Assembly (NCBI GenBank): GCA_008802785.1
Contig: VUYT01000002.1
Span: 1 to 64,000, forward strand
DNA from: Symmetrospora coprosmae
Taxonomy: Eukaryota; Basidiomycota; Cystobasidiomycetes; Symmetrosporaceae
DNA length: 64,000 nt
Reading direction: 5' to 3'
Position numbers and translations under genes: made by a program. Numbering within the stretch: the stretch's first letter is position 1; each line of letters starts with the position of its first letter. The notes below the pieces were generated by a model. That model saw nothing but the letters and a program-made list of their open reading frames with translations. It was not told the origin of the DNA and did no database searches. Positions 11,926-21,991 of the stretch are shown piece after piece.

Positions 11926-13863
11926 ATGCTGCAGTCTAGCAGGAGCAGCACAAGCAGACGGACTCGGACTCTGGCAGGTTTGGCCGAAGCAGCAGCTGCC
12001 GCTCGCGCTGGATCATCATCGAGGCGGCCGTCTGCCTTTCGATGCACCTGCGACTTCTCGTCATCGTGCAGGAGCCCCGTCCATCAGAGCTCGGGTGGTG
12101 CAACAGCGACTGCAGCAGCACCATCGGACGCGTGAGTTTGCGAATGAAAGCTCATGCCGATGCAGGTACCATCGCTGACTGACAGCTCTCATTCGCACTC
12201 CCTTGCTGTCCCCAGGTGCCTCGCTCGCCTCGATCCCAGTCCGCCACGCCCAGCTGGGAACGCCAACGTCGGCGCCTACGACCGCCTCTTTGCTGGTCTT
12301 CCCGCAGACTTTGGTCGCTCCTCCGCTGTAAATGCAGGCGGACGTCGCGGAGATAGGCCTGCTCCTCCTCCACAGCGCAAAATCGCCTCTGCATACGGCC
12401 CCGCGTTCGCCTATCCTCCCGGTGACGCCACACGCCCACGGCGGGACCGTGCACCTACGCCCAGAGACAAGCGCACGAACCCGGCCGATCTGAAAGCCTT
12501 CCGCAACAGCTTGGACGCCTTCTTGCCGAGAGCGGCTGGAGAGACCGAGCGGGCAACGCGCAGCACGAGGGAGACGCCCTCATGGCGGTCACGGGAAAAT
12601 GTCGATAATGGATCAGAAGTCAGATCAGGCGTGCATTGGGGTGACCTCCTGGACAACATTGATCGGCGGCAGCACGAGAGGCCGCATCAGGCAGCCCCGA
12701 GCTCCCAGGTTCGTGGGCAGGATGGCACCGCCCCTCTATCGGCGAAACAGGAGCAACCGCTTCGCAATCTAGAACAGCATACCGCGGCCCCGCGTCCTTC
12801 GCCATTCTTCAGTCAGCAGCGAGAGGACGAGCTCCTTCAGCGAGACGTGGCTGCGCGTACCCACTCGGAAACGCTCAAGGAGGAAGTGAAGGAGCTCGGT
12901 AGCGCCGTGGATGCTCTCAACTGGATGAATGAGCGCTTATTCTCCGACAACAATCCGGATGCGCTCGTACACAAGATTGAGGATGCGTCTGTTCCCGTCG
13001 ATTCGGAGCATCACGCTGCGTACCCATACGTCCTCACGGACCTGAGCCGTCTTCTCCGATCAATGGCGCCGCATGCCGCGCTTCTGCCGCTGAAGCTGGC
13101 TGCGACGCAATCTGCCGCATCGTACCTGCACGGGTGCACGCCAGCCCTGTACGCCAGCACGATGAAGACGCGGTGGGAGGTGTGGTCCGACATTAGCGGG
13201 TGCTACGACCTGCTGAAGGAAATGGAGCGGGGCGCGGTGCAGCTCGACGAGCGCATTCACATCCTCGTGCAGCAGATGCAGGACGCCATCTTCAAGGACC
13301 GCCTGCGCGCCGAGCAGCAGGTGCAGGAGGACGACGCCGAGCTTGACCCTGCTCTCCGGCCGAATCCGTACAAGAATGCAGAGGAGGAGCGCGCGTACGA
13401 GCGCCGCATCGAGAGCAGAATGTACTATAGTCCCAGCCAGAGGCGCAATCTCCGCGATATGGAGCGCATTCTCCTCGAGCACCGCATGCGCGCCCGCGAA
13501 AGCGTAGCGAAGGAGGACAGGCTCGAGGACGCCATCAAGGCGGGCAGTGAGGCAGGGAGCAACATCAATGCGCTGTTGGCAGGGTACGGCAAGCTCGATC
13601 CGCTCCCAGAAACGGTAGAGGAGAAGCCAAAGCGCGAGCGAGCCGTACAGCAAACAGCGGAAGACTCGCCTCCAGCACTCAAGCAAGCTGCACAGCCTTC
13701 GTCAACACCTCAGGCTGAGGCTGCGGATGATGTGCTCTCCTTGGCCATCCAGCAAGTTGCGGACACCCCGGCAAAGTGGCTGCAAGCGGCGCCGAAGAAG
13801 AAGAAGAAGGAGAAGAAAGGTGGCAAGAGGAAAGAGACGGCGGGAGGAGAGGAGAAGGCATAG
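11926..13863 (+). CDS. Mtf2-like C-terminal-domain protein, probably mitochondrial
   Basis: Exon 1 is 11926-12131. Exon 2 starts at 12216 (or 12186, also in frame) and ends at 13863, giving about 617 residues. The N-terminus is rich in Arg, Ser and Ala and lacks acidic residues, like a mitochondrial presequence. The middle is low complexity and charged. The conserved part runs from about YPYVLTDLSRLLR through YLHGCTPALYASTMKTRWEV and DLLKEMERGAVQLDE, which resembles the Mtf2-like C-terminal domain of proteins that act on mitochondrial mRNAs. Residues after 450 are charged, then Lys-rich. The family call rests on remembered similarity; the mitochondrial role is inferred from the presequence and from the promoter shared with MRPL32. 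Confidence 0.72.
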
Positions 13864-13953
13864 GTTTGGCCCACATCGATCTCCGCGTTGTTGTGCGATT
13901 GATCGAATGTCGTCATCACACTGTCTCGTTGCGGGATTGTCCTTTTATTCTCA

Positions 13954-14028
13954 CTTTCCCTTTTTTCCTTCCTTTTTCCCCTTCCCTTCCCTTCCTTTTT
14001 CCCCTTCCCTTTCCTTTCCTTTCCTCTC
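13954..14028 (+). repeat. 75-base pure pyrimidine tract
   Basis: Every base from 13954 to 14028 on the plus strand is C or T, mostly TTCC and CCTT units. It lies between the Mtf2-like stop and the BTB start, so it is either the terminator region of the first gene or the promoter of the second. Pyrimidine tracts are common in fungal promoters. Confidence 0.85.
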
Positions 14029-14265
14029 GTTCCGTACCGCCCAGCGCCTCTCTCCTTTCTTCCCTTCCTTCCGTTCACCGCTCTTACAGTTAGGAAGGGT
14101 CCGTGCATCCGCCCTTGCCTGGACTCCCTAATACTTTACACCGACGCTTATCTCCTTGTCTCCACACCAATCGCTCGCAGACCATCACGTTGCCAAACCC
14201 CGCGCACGCGCCACGCACACAATCCACCGAGGTCGTTCGTCTCCAGTCTCCTCGTTCCCCTCACA

Positions 14266-15177
14266 ATGCAACACCTAATCGTCCAGTCAGACTTTGAGGT
14301 CGACAATCCCGATATCATACTCCGCTCGAGCGCCAGCAAGTCCGGTCAGGAAACAGACTTTCGAGCACGCGTGCAGGATCTCACGAACGCTTCTTCTGTC
14401 TTCGGAGACGCGTTCGCTGCCGCGATTGGCCACGAGACGGGACAGAATGGGTTACCGGTCGTTCGGATGCAAGAGTCGCAGGCCACGTTGAAAGGCTTCC
14501 TGGCATTTGTCCATAACGAGCCTGGTCAGATGCCGGATCTGGACAACATGCCTCCATCGGAGCTACTCGACCCTGTGGGACGCATCGCACAAGTACAACG
14601 TCGCGATGCTGCAGATGGTGGTTGCCTTACAATTGAGGTTCGTCGCCTTTTCGATGTCGCGGCCGCAAGCAGAGGCTGTCCTAATGCCAGGAACGTATCG
14701 TGTCTACAGGAACCGTTGCCTTTCAGGAAACGCGAATGGCCATCTGGCGCTCAAGCTGCTGGCCCGCTCCGGAGGGAATGGATCCTTTGCAAATGCCCAG
14801 GCCGCGCTCAACCACCTCGTCAGTCTCGATCCGACCACCCTCCCGCATGCCCTGCTGGAGATGTGCGATTCCAGTTCGCTCGCCACACTGGTGAGTTCCT
14901 GAACGAGCGCATATGCCTCTGTCACCACTTACTTTCTTTGTCCCACTCGTAGTTTCAGAAAGCGGCACGAGAGTCTAAAGAGGCCATCGCAAGGGCTAAT
15001 CACGGAGAGAAGAGGGCAGATGACGCTCTGAAGACGAAGAGACAGATGATCAAGTGTATACAGGGAGCCATTGCAGATGCCATTGGCTCGGCACAAGCCT
15101 TCAAAAGTCAGAACGCCGATGGACATCGCGCTCAACTGCAGAGAGCTCTGACTCTGGCCAAGTCTGCCTCGGCGTAG
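14266..15177 (+). CDS. BTB/POZ-domain protein with a frame break
   Basis: The first part (from 14266) reads DFEVDNPDIILRSSASKSGQ through PVVRMQESQATLKGFLAFVH in one frame, the usual start of a fungal BTB fold. The conserved continuation TLWDASHKYNVAMLQMVVAL is in the next frame, with the switch near 14560-14570 and no room or signals for an intron. The second frame continues to 14890. A normal intron at 14891-14952 joins LATL to FQKAARESKEAIAR, ending at 15177. BTB proteins mediate dimerisation or act as adaptors for cullin-3 ligases; the partner here is unknown. The gene is either a sequencing or assembly error site, or a recent pseudogene. It lies next to the F-box-like cluster. Confidence 0.65.
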
Positions 15178-15564
15178 AAAGACTTACATGACATTAGGCT
15201 GGCACGCAAAGAAAAGGCAAGGAGAGAGTGCAGATAAGAGTTTCGCGAGGCAGAGGGAGCATTCGATCGGGGAAGCAGGCGGCGGGGTCGAGTCAGTAGA
15301 ACGAAGGACATGTTCCGTGGTTATGCGGGGAAGAAACGAAACAGGAGATGAAAGGCGGCAAGAAGAAGACAGGAGATTGAACAGAAGGAGACTGTACAGC
15401 ACCTGACCCAGTCTCTCGCCGCATGGCTATGCGTTTTATCCAGCGCCGTCACATCATCGGTGCCTTTTTCCGTCCTGCCTTCTGTCGCCTGGTCCCTCTG
15501 TCCCTCTGTCCCTCTGGCTGCACTTCCTTGCGCTGTCGTTGTGCACTCGTACCCGACGTCTGCG
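15178..15564. other. Convergent intergenic region
   Basis: This lies between the BTB stop and the stop of the first F-box-like gene. I see no gene or repeat. Confidence 0.5.
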
Positions 15565-18026
15565 CTACTCCTCGTCGTCCCATGACCATGCAGCATACGG
15601 ACCGAAGGCACGTTGGTGCGGACATCCTGACTTCTCTTGCAATCCAGCCGCCTGAGTCGCTTGATCCTTACTTTGATCCTGGTCGGTGCTGGCCGAGTCT
15701 CGTTCGCCCTGCTTGTATCTGGTGTCATGTTGCCTGGCTTTAGGGGTTTGCCCCGTTCTGACCTTCCCACTGCCCTTTTTCCGACTGCTCGCTGAGCACT
15801 TCTCCTGTCCAGTCTTGCGTTCGTGCAACTTCTTCCGGCTGCCATGGAGCCGCTCCCCACTGTCTCCGTCCTCCTCGCCTCCGAGATCTTGTGCAATCTG
15901 TTCCTCTGGGCTTGTCTGGCTAGCCTGAATCTGCGCATCCCGTATGGCCTTTCTCCTGGCCATCACTACGTCAGGGGTCTGCCAGAGGAAGAGGTGCCCT
16001 TGATAAATAGAAGTGTCCTGCTCGTCTGGAGCTTCGAGCTGCTCATGCGGGGCAGAGCTGATGTATGCGGAGCCTTCGTCGAAGGCGCGGACAAAAGTCA
16101 TGGGCGTGGATGTCCTGCCCTGCCTAGCAAGAGCCGCGTCCAGCTTCGCAAGAGCGGCTCGTGCAGACTGGACTGTTTTGCGCTGCGTTACATCTACAAT
16201 CATGTCTGGCCCGTCGTTCTTGAGCAGTCCGATGCGGGGTCGGACGTGGATCGTGCAGGGCATTGGCAGCTGCATCCGGCAACCCGGTCCGTGATAGAAG
16301 TGGGAGACAGCGTCTCTCAACCAGGCGAATGTCGCCTGACTATTGACCACGAGAAAGGTCGCAGACTCCAGACTGGGCGGGACCCCGGTGATGACGTAGC
16401 CATCGACTGCGCCAAGTCGCAGGTGCTTGAGATTGCGCAGGCGATCCAGTGGGAAAGCGGTGTCGAAGCTTGCCGACTTGATGTCTCTAGCTCGCATTCG
16501 AACTATCTCGTGCAGCTCGAGGGTGACAAGCGAAGAAGCGAGGGGCGTGTCCAGGACGGTGGTGAAGACTTCCGACGAGAGGCGACATCGCTCAAGAGTC
16601 AGGCTCTCCGGTGCGCCTAAAAAGCCGAAAACCCTCCTTGCAAGGTCGGTCTCTTTCGCTGTGACGTTCGCGGTAGTGGGTGCACACTCGCATCGTGTGC
16701 CAGACAGGCATAGCAATTGCTCGCGGAATCCGCTGCGAAGGGGCTCGTCGATGTTGTCGTGACAGACGAGGTTGCGTACGGTAACGTGCTCAGCCGACAG
16801 CTCTCGAGGAGCCAAGACCGCATTCAGAATGCTTTCGTGGAGCACGATCGAGGTGGGGCCGTAGTCAATGTCGAGAATGACTGACGACAGCTTGCCCTTT
16901 GGCACCAGATCGGCAGAGTGCAGGCAAAAGCGCCTAGCGTGGAAGATAGGCACGCTAGTAATGCCCTGCACCATGGCGTAAATATCGTAAAAGGTGTCGA
17001 AGTATCGAGGCCGGTTGTCTCCTTGCGGCGATGCTCTCGCGAATAGACCGTGGAAGAAGGGGAACAGATCTACTTTGATGGTGGCGAGCTGAGAACACTG
17101 ACAGAGTATCTGTCGTAGCATCTGCACCTCGAGATCGAGCAGAGGCAGCTCGGCTTCAAGGATGTCCGCTAAGGCGTCCGGAACGTGTAGGCAGAGACTT
17201 CTGACATGGACGAGTGCGCCGGGGTTGCCGGTAAGGACTTTGTCCTGAAATCGGAGGAGACCAGATCGCCCCGCGCCCCTTGCTCCGAGGGTGAAATGAA
17301 GGGACCGGAAGAGGTGTCGCTCTGCTGGGAGGCGTAATGCTCGACAAGTCAGGGCGAGGGCTGCCCGACTAAGCTCGAAATCGCTCGAGAGGGCACTCTT
17401 GTGCGCATATGCTCTGCCTGATGCACGAGTGGTAGCGTCGAGCATCTGACCTTCCACTGCACTGCGCGCAGCGGGGAGCGTGGTTAAGGCAGCCCCGGGC
17501 TTGTTGTTCTGCGATCGGGAGGCGGTCTCCAGGTGGTCGAGGATGCGGTCCAATACTGCATTAGGAAGCTGAGCAAGGTTGAGAGCAGGGTTTTGCGTTT
17601 TGTTCTTCTTGCCCTTCGCTTTGCGGGACCTCGACTTCTTGCTCTTCTTGTTCTTCTTGCGCCCTGAAAGCACGGTCTTGCAGCCTGTAAGCCGATCATG
17701 GATGCAGAGGCTGTTCGTGAACTGAGAACGCGCTCTCGTGGCATATGCCGCTTGACTGGCATTCTGCGACGCTCACCCTCACCTCCACCGCGGGAGTCGT
17801 CTCGCGCATCGGCACGATGCTTCTGCGGCCGGACATCTGGCTCGACCTCATCATGAACAGTGCCACTAAGGCTCTGCATGTCTGCGCGAAGGTCACCATG
17901 TTTACTGCTGACAGGCTCCCGGTCGTCATCTGTGTGCGCATTCCCGGCCATGACGACAGCCAGCTGAAACGGGTCTCGAGCGAGCCCAGGGCCACCGCTA
18001 TTCGTGCAGGGTCCAGACGACGACAT
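15565..18026 (-). CDS. F-box-like/LRR-like protein, paralog 1 of 3
   Basis: The exons are 18026-17783 and 17663-15565, about 780 residues; an upstream ATG at 18050 would add eight. Exon 1 encodes a polar, low-complexity N-terminus. Exon 2 opens with a Lys-rich tract (RKKNKKSKKSRSRKAKGKK), then an F-box-like segment starting LAQLPNAVLDRILDHLE and resuming after a polar insert at RAALALTCRALRLPAERHLF. The long middle resembles divergent leucine-rich repeats, including FPLDRLRNLKHLRLGAV and GVPPSLESATF. The C-terminus is charged and ends WSWDDEE. F-box proteins normally recruit targets to SCF ubiquitin ligases through Skp1. That role is inferred here, because the F-box match is weak. Confidence 0.7.
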
Positions 18027-18664
18027 GTGAAGAAAGAAGGCACTGCGCACGTAATGGTGCCCTACAATCGTGAGATTGCGATGAACTGTAGGAGGTGGTC
18101 AGGAGGTGGGAGGGATGTCAGGGTTCTCCAGCGGATCTGATCGCAGCGGTCGGGCTTTAAGGGGTTCGTTCGCGATGTCGACGCTCCGGGTTCCCTCCGC
18201 GTCCCTCCCGGAAAGGGCCCTACGCTCACGCGTTTCCTCATGAGGCGCTTCAGCGGGATGCAGTCGAGACGCATTGACGATCAAGCCTGGTCGGAGAGGC
18301 TGTCAGTGCAGCGTTTTGTCCTAAAGCACGCCGGCCGCTCTTCTCTGAGTCGTTATCACGCAAGCGGAAACATCGAGAAGAAGTTAAGCTTGCATTCGCG
18401 TCAAGCAGACGACGGATTGACGCTGCCAGTCTGTCTCCAGCATTGGTCTGCATCGCTACGAACTGTAACGAGGTCAAGCCCGAGCCTGAGCCGGAAGCGG
18501 AAGCGACCGGCAAAGGGGGATCGGAGCAGATCTGTGTCGTATAACGTAACGAGGAGACCCCGCAGAAATTGGTTCTGCGTACTTGTACCTACAAGCTGTC
18601 CAAACCCCGCCCGTGAGCCGAGCCTATTGTCCTGTGCTCATGCTCTCCGCGTTCAAGCAACCCC
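18027..18664. other. Intergenic region upstream of F-box-like paralog 1
   Basis: It holds the promoter of paralog 1 and the 3' end of paralog 2. A 7-base inverted repeat (GCGTCAA/TTGACGC, spacer 12) lies at 18398-18423. The long plus-strand open frame here has no recognisable content. Confidence 0.4.
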
Positions 18665-21281
18665 TTACTCCTCGTCGCTCCAAGACCAGGGCGCATCGGG
18701 ATCCGCCGGAGATTCCTCTCTGTCGCCGACAATATGCTCTGTATCCTGCGTGCTCTCCTCCTTGGCATCCTCAGCGTTGTTCCTCCCAGACACATTGCTG
18801 CTCCTCCTCTGTGACGTCTCCTTGATCCCAGCCTGCTTTGTGTCGTCACCGGTACCTGCGCTGACTACCGCTTCTTGGGTCCCAGAAGCGGTGGTGCCCT
18901 GGCCTAAGAGGCCGTCCGCCTCGTTTTCACTGTCTGAAACCATCATGAAGCGGTCTTCGCCGATCAGGCCGGCAGGATGGCCCCACAGATAATTCCTATG
19001 CGCGCCCTTGGAGAGCTCCTCCTCGCCTCGACGCGCAAGCCACCGATAGATGTCCGACTTGAAGTACCGACCGCCCTCTTCGAGTGCACGAGCGAACGAC
19101 ATGGGGTTGCACTTGCGACGAAGCTTTGCCAGGGTTGCATCCAGTGCTGCCACCTCTTTCTGAATCCACCGCCAACTGTCCGCGACTTCGATATCCCCGA
19201 CATTCTCCGGCCCGTCTTGCTTGTGCAGCACGATTCGGGGGCATACCTTGATGACGCATTTGGCCGGTAGACGCATCATACCGCTATAGCCTGATTTACC
19301 CCGCACGGCCTTGCTGAGCCACAGATGGGTTTCGTGGCTATTCGCTACGGTGAATGTGACCGATTCGAGGCGAGGCGGAACGCCATCTATGATGCCTTTG
19401 CCGACAGCACCCAGCCTAAGGTGCTTGAGGTTGCGAAGGCGATCAAGAGGGAACTTTGGCTTGGGCGCCGATTGCAGGCCTTGAATGGAGCTTTGAACCA
19501 GCTCGTGCAGATGGAGCGCAGTGATGGTGCTCGCCGCCGGCACGTCGAGCAGCTTGTGCAAGACGGGAAGCGAAAGCCTGCATCGCTCGAGGATCAGGAT
19601 GCTCGTTTTGTTAAGCATCGTGAATGTATCCTGCGCGGATCCCAATTCGCCGGCGTGTACCTTCTCGCGTTCGAGAGCTATAAGTCGTGGGTCATTGGAG
19701 GTGTACGCGAGCTTGCTGCGCAGTTGGCCAGGAGCTGACGGCTCGGAATCGTTGTAGCAGACGATGTTACGGAGCGTGACGCTTCGAGCACTCTGTGGTC
19801 CCGATCTACCCCGGCTCGCTCGGTCCAGATGGAAAGGAACGGCATCGGCACCAGTTGCGAAGTCGAAGATGAGGGCTCGAAGAGGACGATCGGGCACAGC
19901 CGCTGACTGCTCCAGGAGGTAACTGCGGAAGATTATCTCTGGGAAGGAAAAGTTCTCGAGGAGGTCTACCACGACGGTAAGATCTTTCACGGCCTGCTTG
20001 TTGATAGCACTGCCATTTGGTCTGTCCGAGATGAAGTCGTGTCCGAGTGGAGAGAGGTCGAGCTCTAGAGTCTCCAACTCGGTGCAATCGTGTACCAGAT
20101 GTTTGAGCTGTGCTCCATTTGGGTGAAGCCCGCCTGACAGCTCATAGCGAATGGTCTTGACGAGCTGGCAAACTTTGGCATTGCCTTTGACAACCGTGCG
20201 AGCGAATCTCGCAACATCGGAGATGGGCTGGAGGCCACGAAAGCTGAGGGTGTGGAGGAGCGGGCGCTGGCCAGCCAGACGGAGCGAGCGGCAAGTGAGC
20301 GATAGCGCGGCGCACGAGCGCTGGAATTCCACGCCAGCTCGGAGCTTCGGGTCGGTGATCCAATCCAAAGATACCGACGGACCGTCTGGACCATCGGTCT
20401 CAGGCCCGAACGGCGCTGGCTCGCTATTGCGAGGGCGTCTCGACGGGGCGCACGCGCTCTGCAGGTGCTGAATAATGCGCTCAAGGATCTTCTCGGGGAG
20501 GAGGGCGAGATTAGGCACGATCCTTGAAGCTACAGCTTTGCCCTTGTTTTTTCCCTTGCCCTTCTTCTTCTTCTTCTTCTTGTTGTTACTGTGCTGGCTC
20601 AGCGCATTGTCGCTTAAAAACGCCGCCCAGTCGAATCTCGGCGGGTCCGTTGGGGTAGGCGGGCCTGTCGCGCAACGAGAGTCATGATCAGCCCTGTATT
20701 GTACGACAAGCAATGAATGTCGCCTTACTCTGTCCCCGTGCCGGCACTGAGCTGGCTTCAAGGCCCTTCAGGATCGGCGCACTGGACCGGTTCGGCAGTC
20801 CGGACCGCTGCTGCTGCTGCCTACGCTGCGGGTATGACTGAGCAGAGGAAGCTTCGTGTACGTATGCTTCGTCCTCACGTCCCGGCATTCCCTCGCTGTT
20901 CTCTAATTTATGGTCCGGCCCCTCCAGCCCGGGCATCTCGTCGCTCTCTGCGAGCTCCGGCAGCTCATCTTGTACGGTTGCCGCTGGCACCTTCCTCAGA
21001 GGTATGAGCTCTGGCATGTCGGCATCGCTGTCGTCTTGGCCTTGCTCTTCGAGCTCAGGGGGCATGGCGCTGTCGCTGTCCTCCGCATCTCCAGGTTCGG
21101 CCTCCGAGTCCGAGTCGACGCGTGCCTGCATTTGCGACCTCGCTGGTATGGTGCGGACGGCAGTGGTGGCAGCAGCTGTCGCTTCGGTGAAGCCCAGGTC
21201 ACTGAGCTTTGCAGCGATGTGAGCTGCGACCCGTGACTCCTTGGCTGCGAGCTGCTCATTGCTGACTTCTGGCGCATTCAT
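18665..21281 (-). CDS. F-box-like/LRR-like protein, paralog 2 of 3
   Basis: The exons are 21281-20729 and 20664-18665, about 850 residues. Exon 1 encodes a helix (KLSDLGFTEATAAATTAV) and a strongly acidic stretch. Exon 2 has a Lys-rich tract (NNKKKKKKKGKGKNKGK), the F-box-like LALLPEKILERIIQHLQ, and, after an insert, CAALSLTCRSLRLAGQRPLL. The core shares FPLDRLRNLKHLRLGAVGKG, GVPPRLESVTF and the phrase CRIVL-like PRIVLHKQDGPENVGD with paralog 1. The C-terminus ends WSWSDEE, matching paralog 1. An alternative upstream ATG at 21329 is in frame. It is in the same orientation as paralogs 1 and 3, consistent with tandem duplication. Confidence 0.7.
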
Positions 21282-21991
21282 GCTGTCGGACGGAGCGTAC
21301 AGCTTGGGGTGAGGGCAAGCGCCGAGCAAGCGATCCTATTGCAAGTGAGGTGAGAGACTGTTGAGTGCAGCAGGTTGAAGCTGCGAGGCGCCTGGAGATG
21401 TAAGAGGTGAGAGTTAACGGAGACAGCGTCCCCGGTCGACCGGGGTTGAGCGGGCTTTGGTCCTACATGACGCGCACGCACAGACCCCTTCCGCCCTTCG
21501 GCCTCCGCTTTGACGGGGCAGGCACTGTGCGATCCGGTCCTTCCCGCGACATGGTGCAGCCGACGTCAGACCGACCGGTTATCAGGATGAAGGTCTGCGG
21601 TGTCTGACGGAACGATGCAGATCCGTGGATCTCTCGGCAGTCAGGCGATACCCTGGCGAGACGGACAATGCCGTTGCGCCGGTGTTTTGCGACATCGCGA
21701 AGCCTAGCCGCACTTTCTTCGCGCTTGCAAAGTCTGTGCAATCAGTCTGTGGGCGAAACAGGCCTAGGTCCCCCCGCCGCGAGGCTGTCCGGCGCGGGCA
21801 TGGTCTTGCCTTGAAAAGGAATACGCAGACAGAAGGTACAAGCACGACACGACCCAACGCTTGAGCTGTGCTGGATAGCGTACACCTGCACACTCCCGCT
21901 CGAGATTGCCATCTGCTTGCTCTCGCTTTGTCTCGCTTCGCTTCGCGTCCGCCTCAGCCTCCTCCATCTCAAATCCATCTCAAATCCATGT
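21282..21991. other. Intergenic region upstream of F-box-like paralog 2
   Basis: It holds the promoter of paralog 2 and the 3' end of paralog 3. Apart from the 16-base palindrome at 21430-21445 listed separately, I see no gene or repeat. Confidence 0.4.
21430..21445. promoter_or_regulatory. 16-base perfect palindrome
   Basis: CCCCGGTCGACCGGGG is identical on both strands and lies about 150 bases upstream of the start of paralog 2. Its CGG and CCG halves resemble sites of fungal zinc-cluster factors. Function is inferred only from symmetry and position. Confidence 0.4.

Noticed and set aside
15823-16620. 265-residue plus-strand open frame
   Set aside because: Antisense to F-box-like paralog 1 with no domain.
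18240-18992. 250-residue plus-strand open frame
   Set aside because: It crosses from an intergenic region into the antisense of F-box-like paralog 2 and has no recognisable content.
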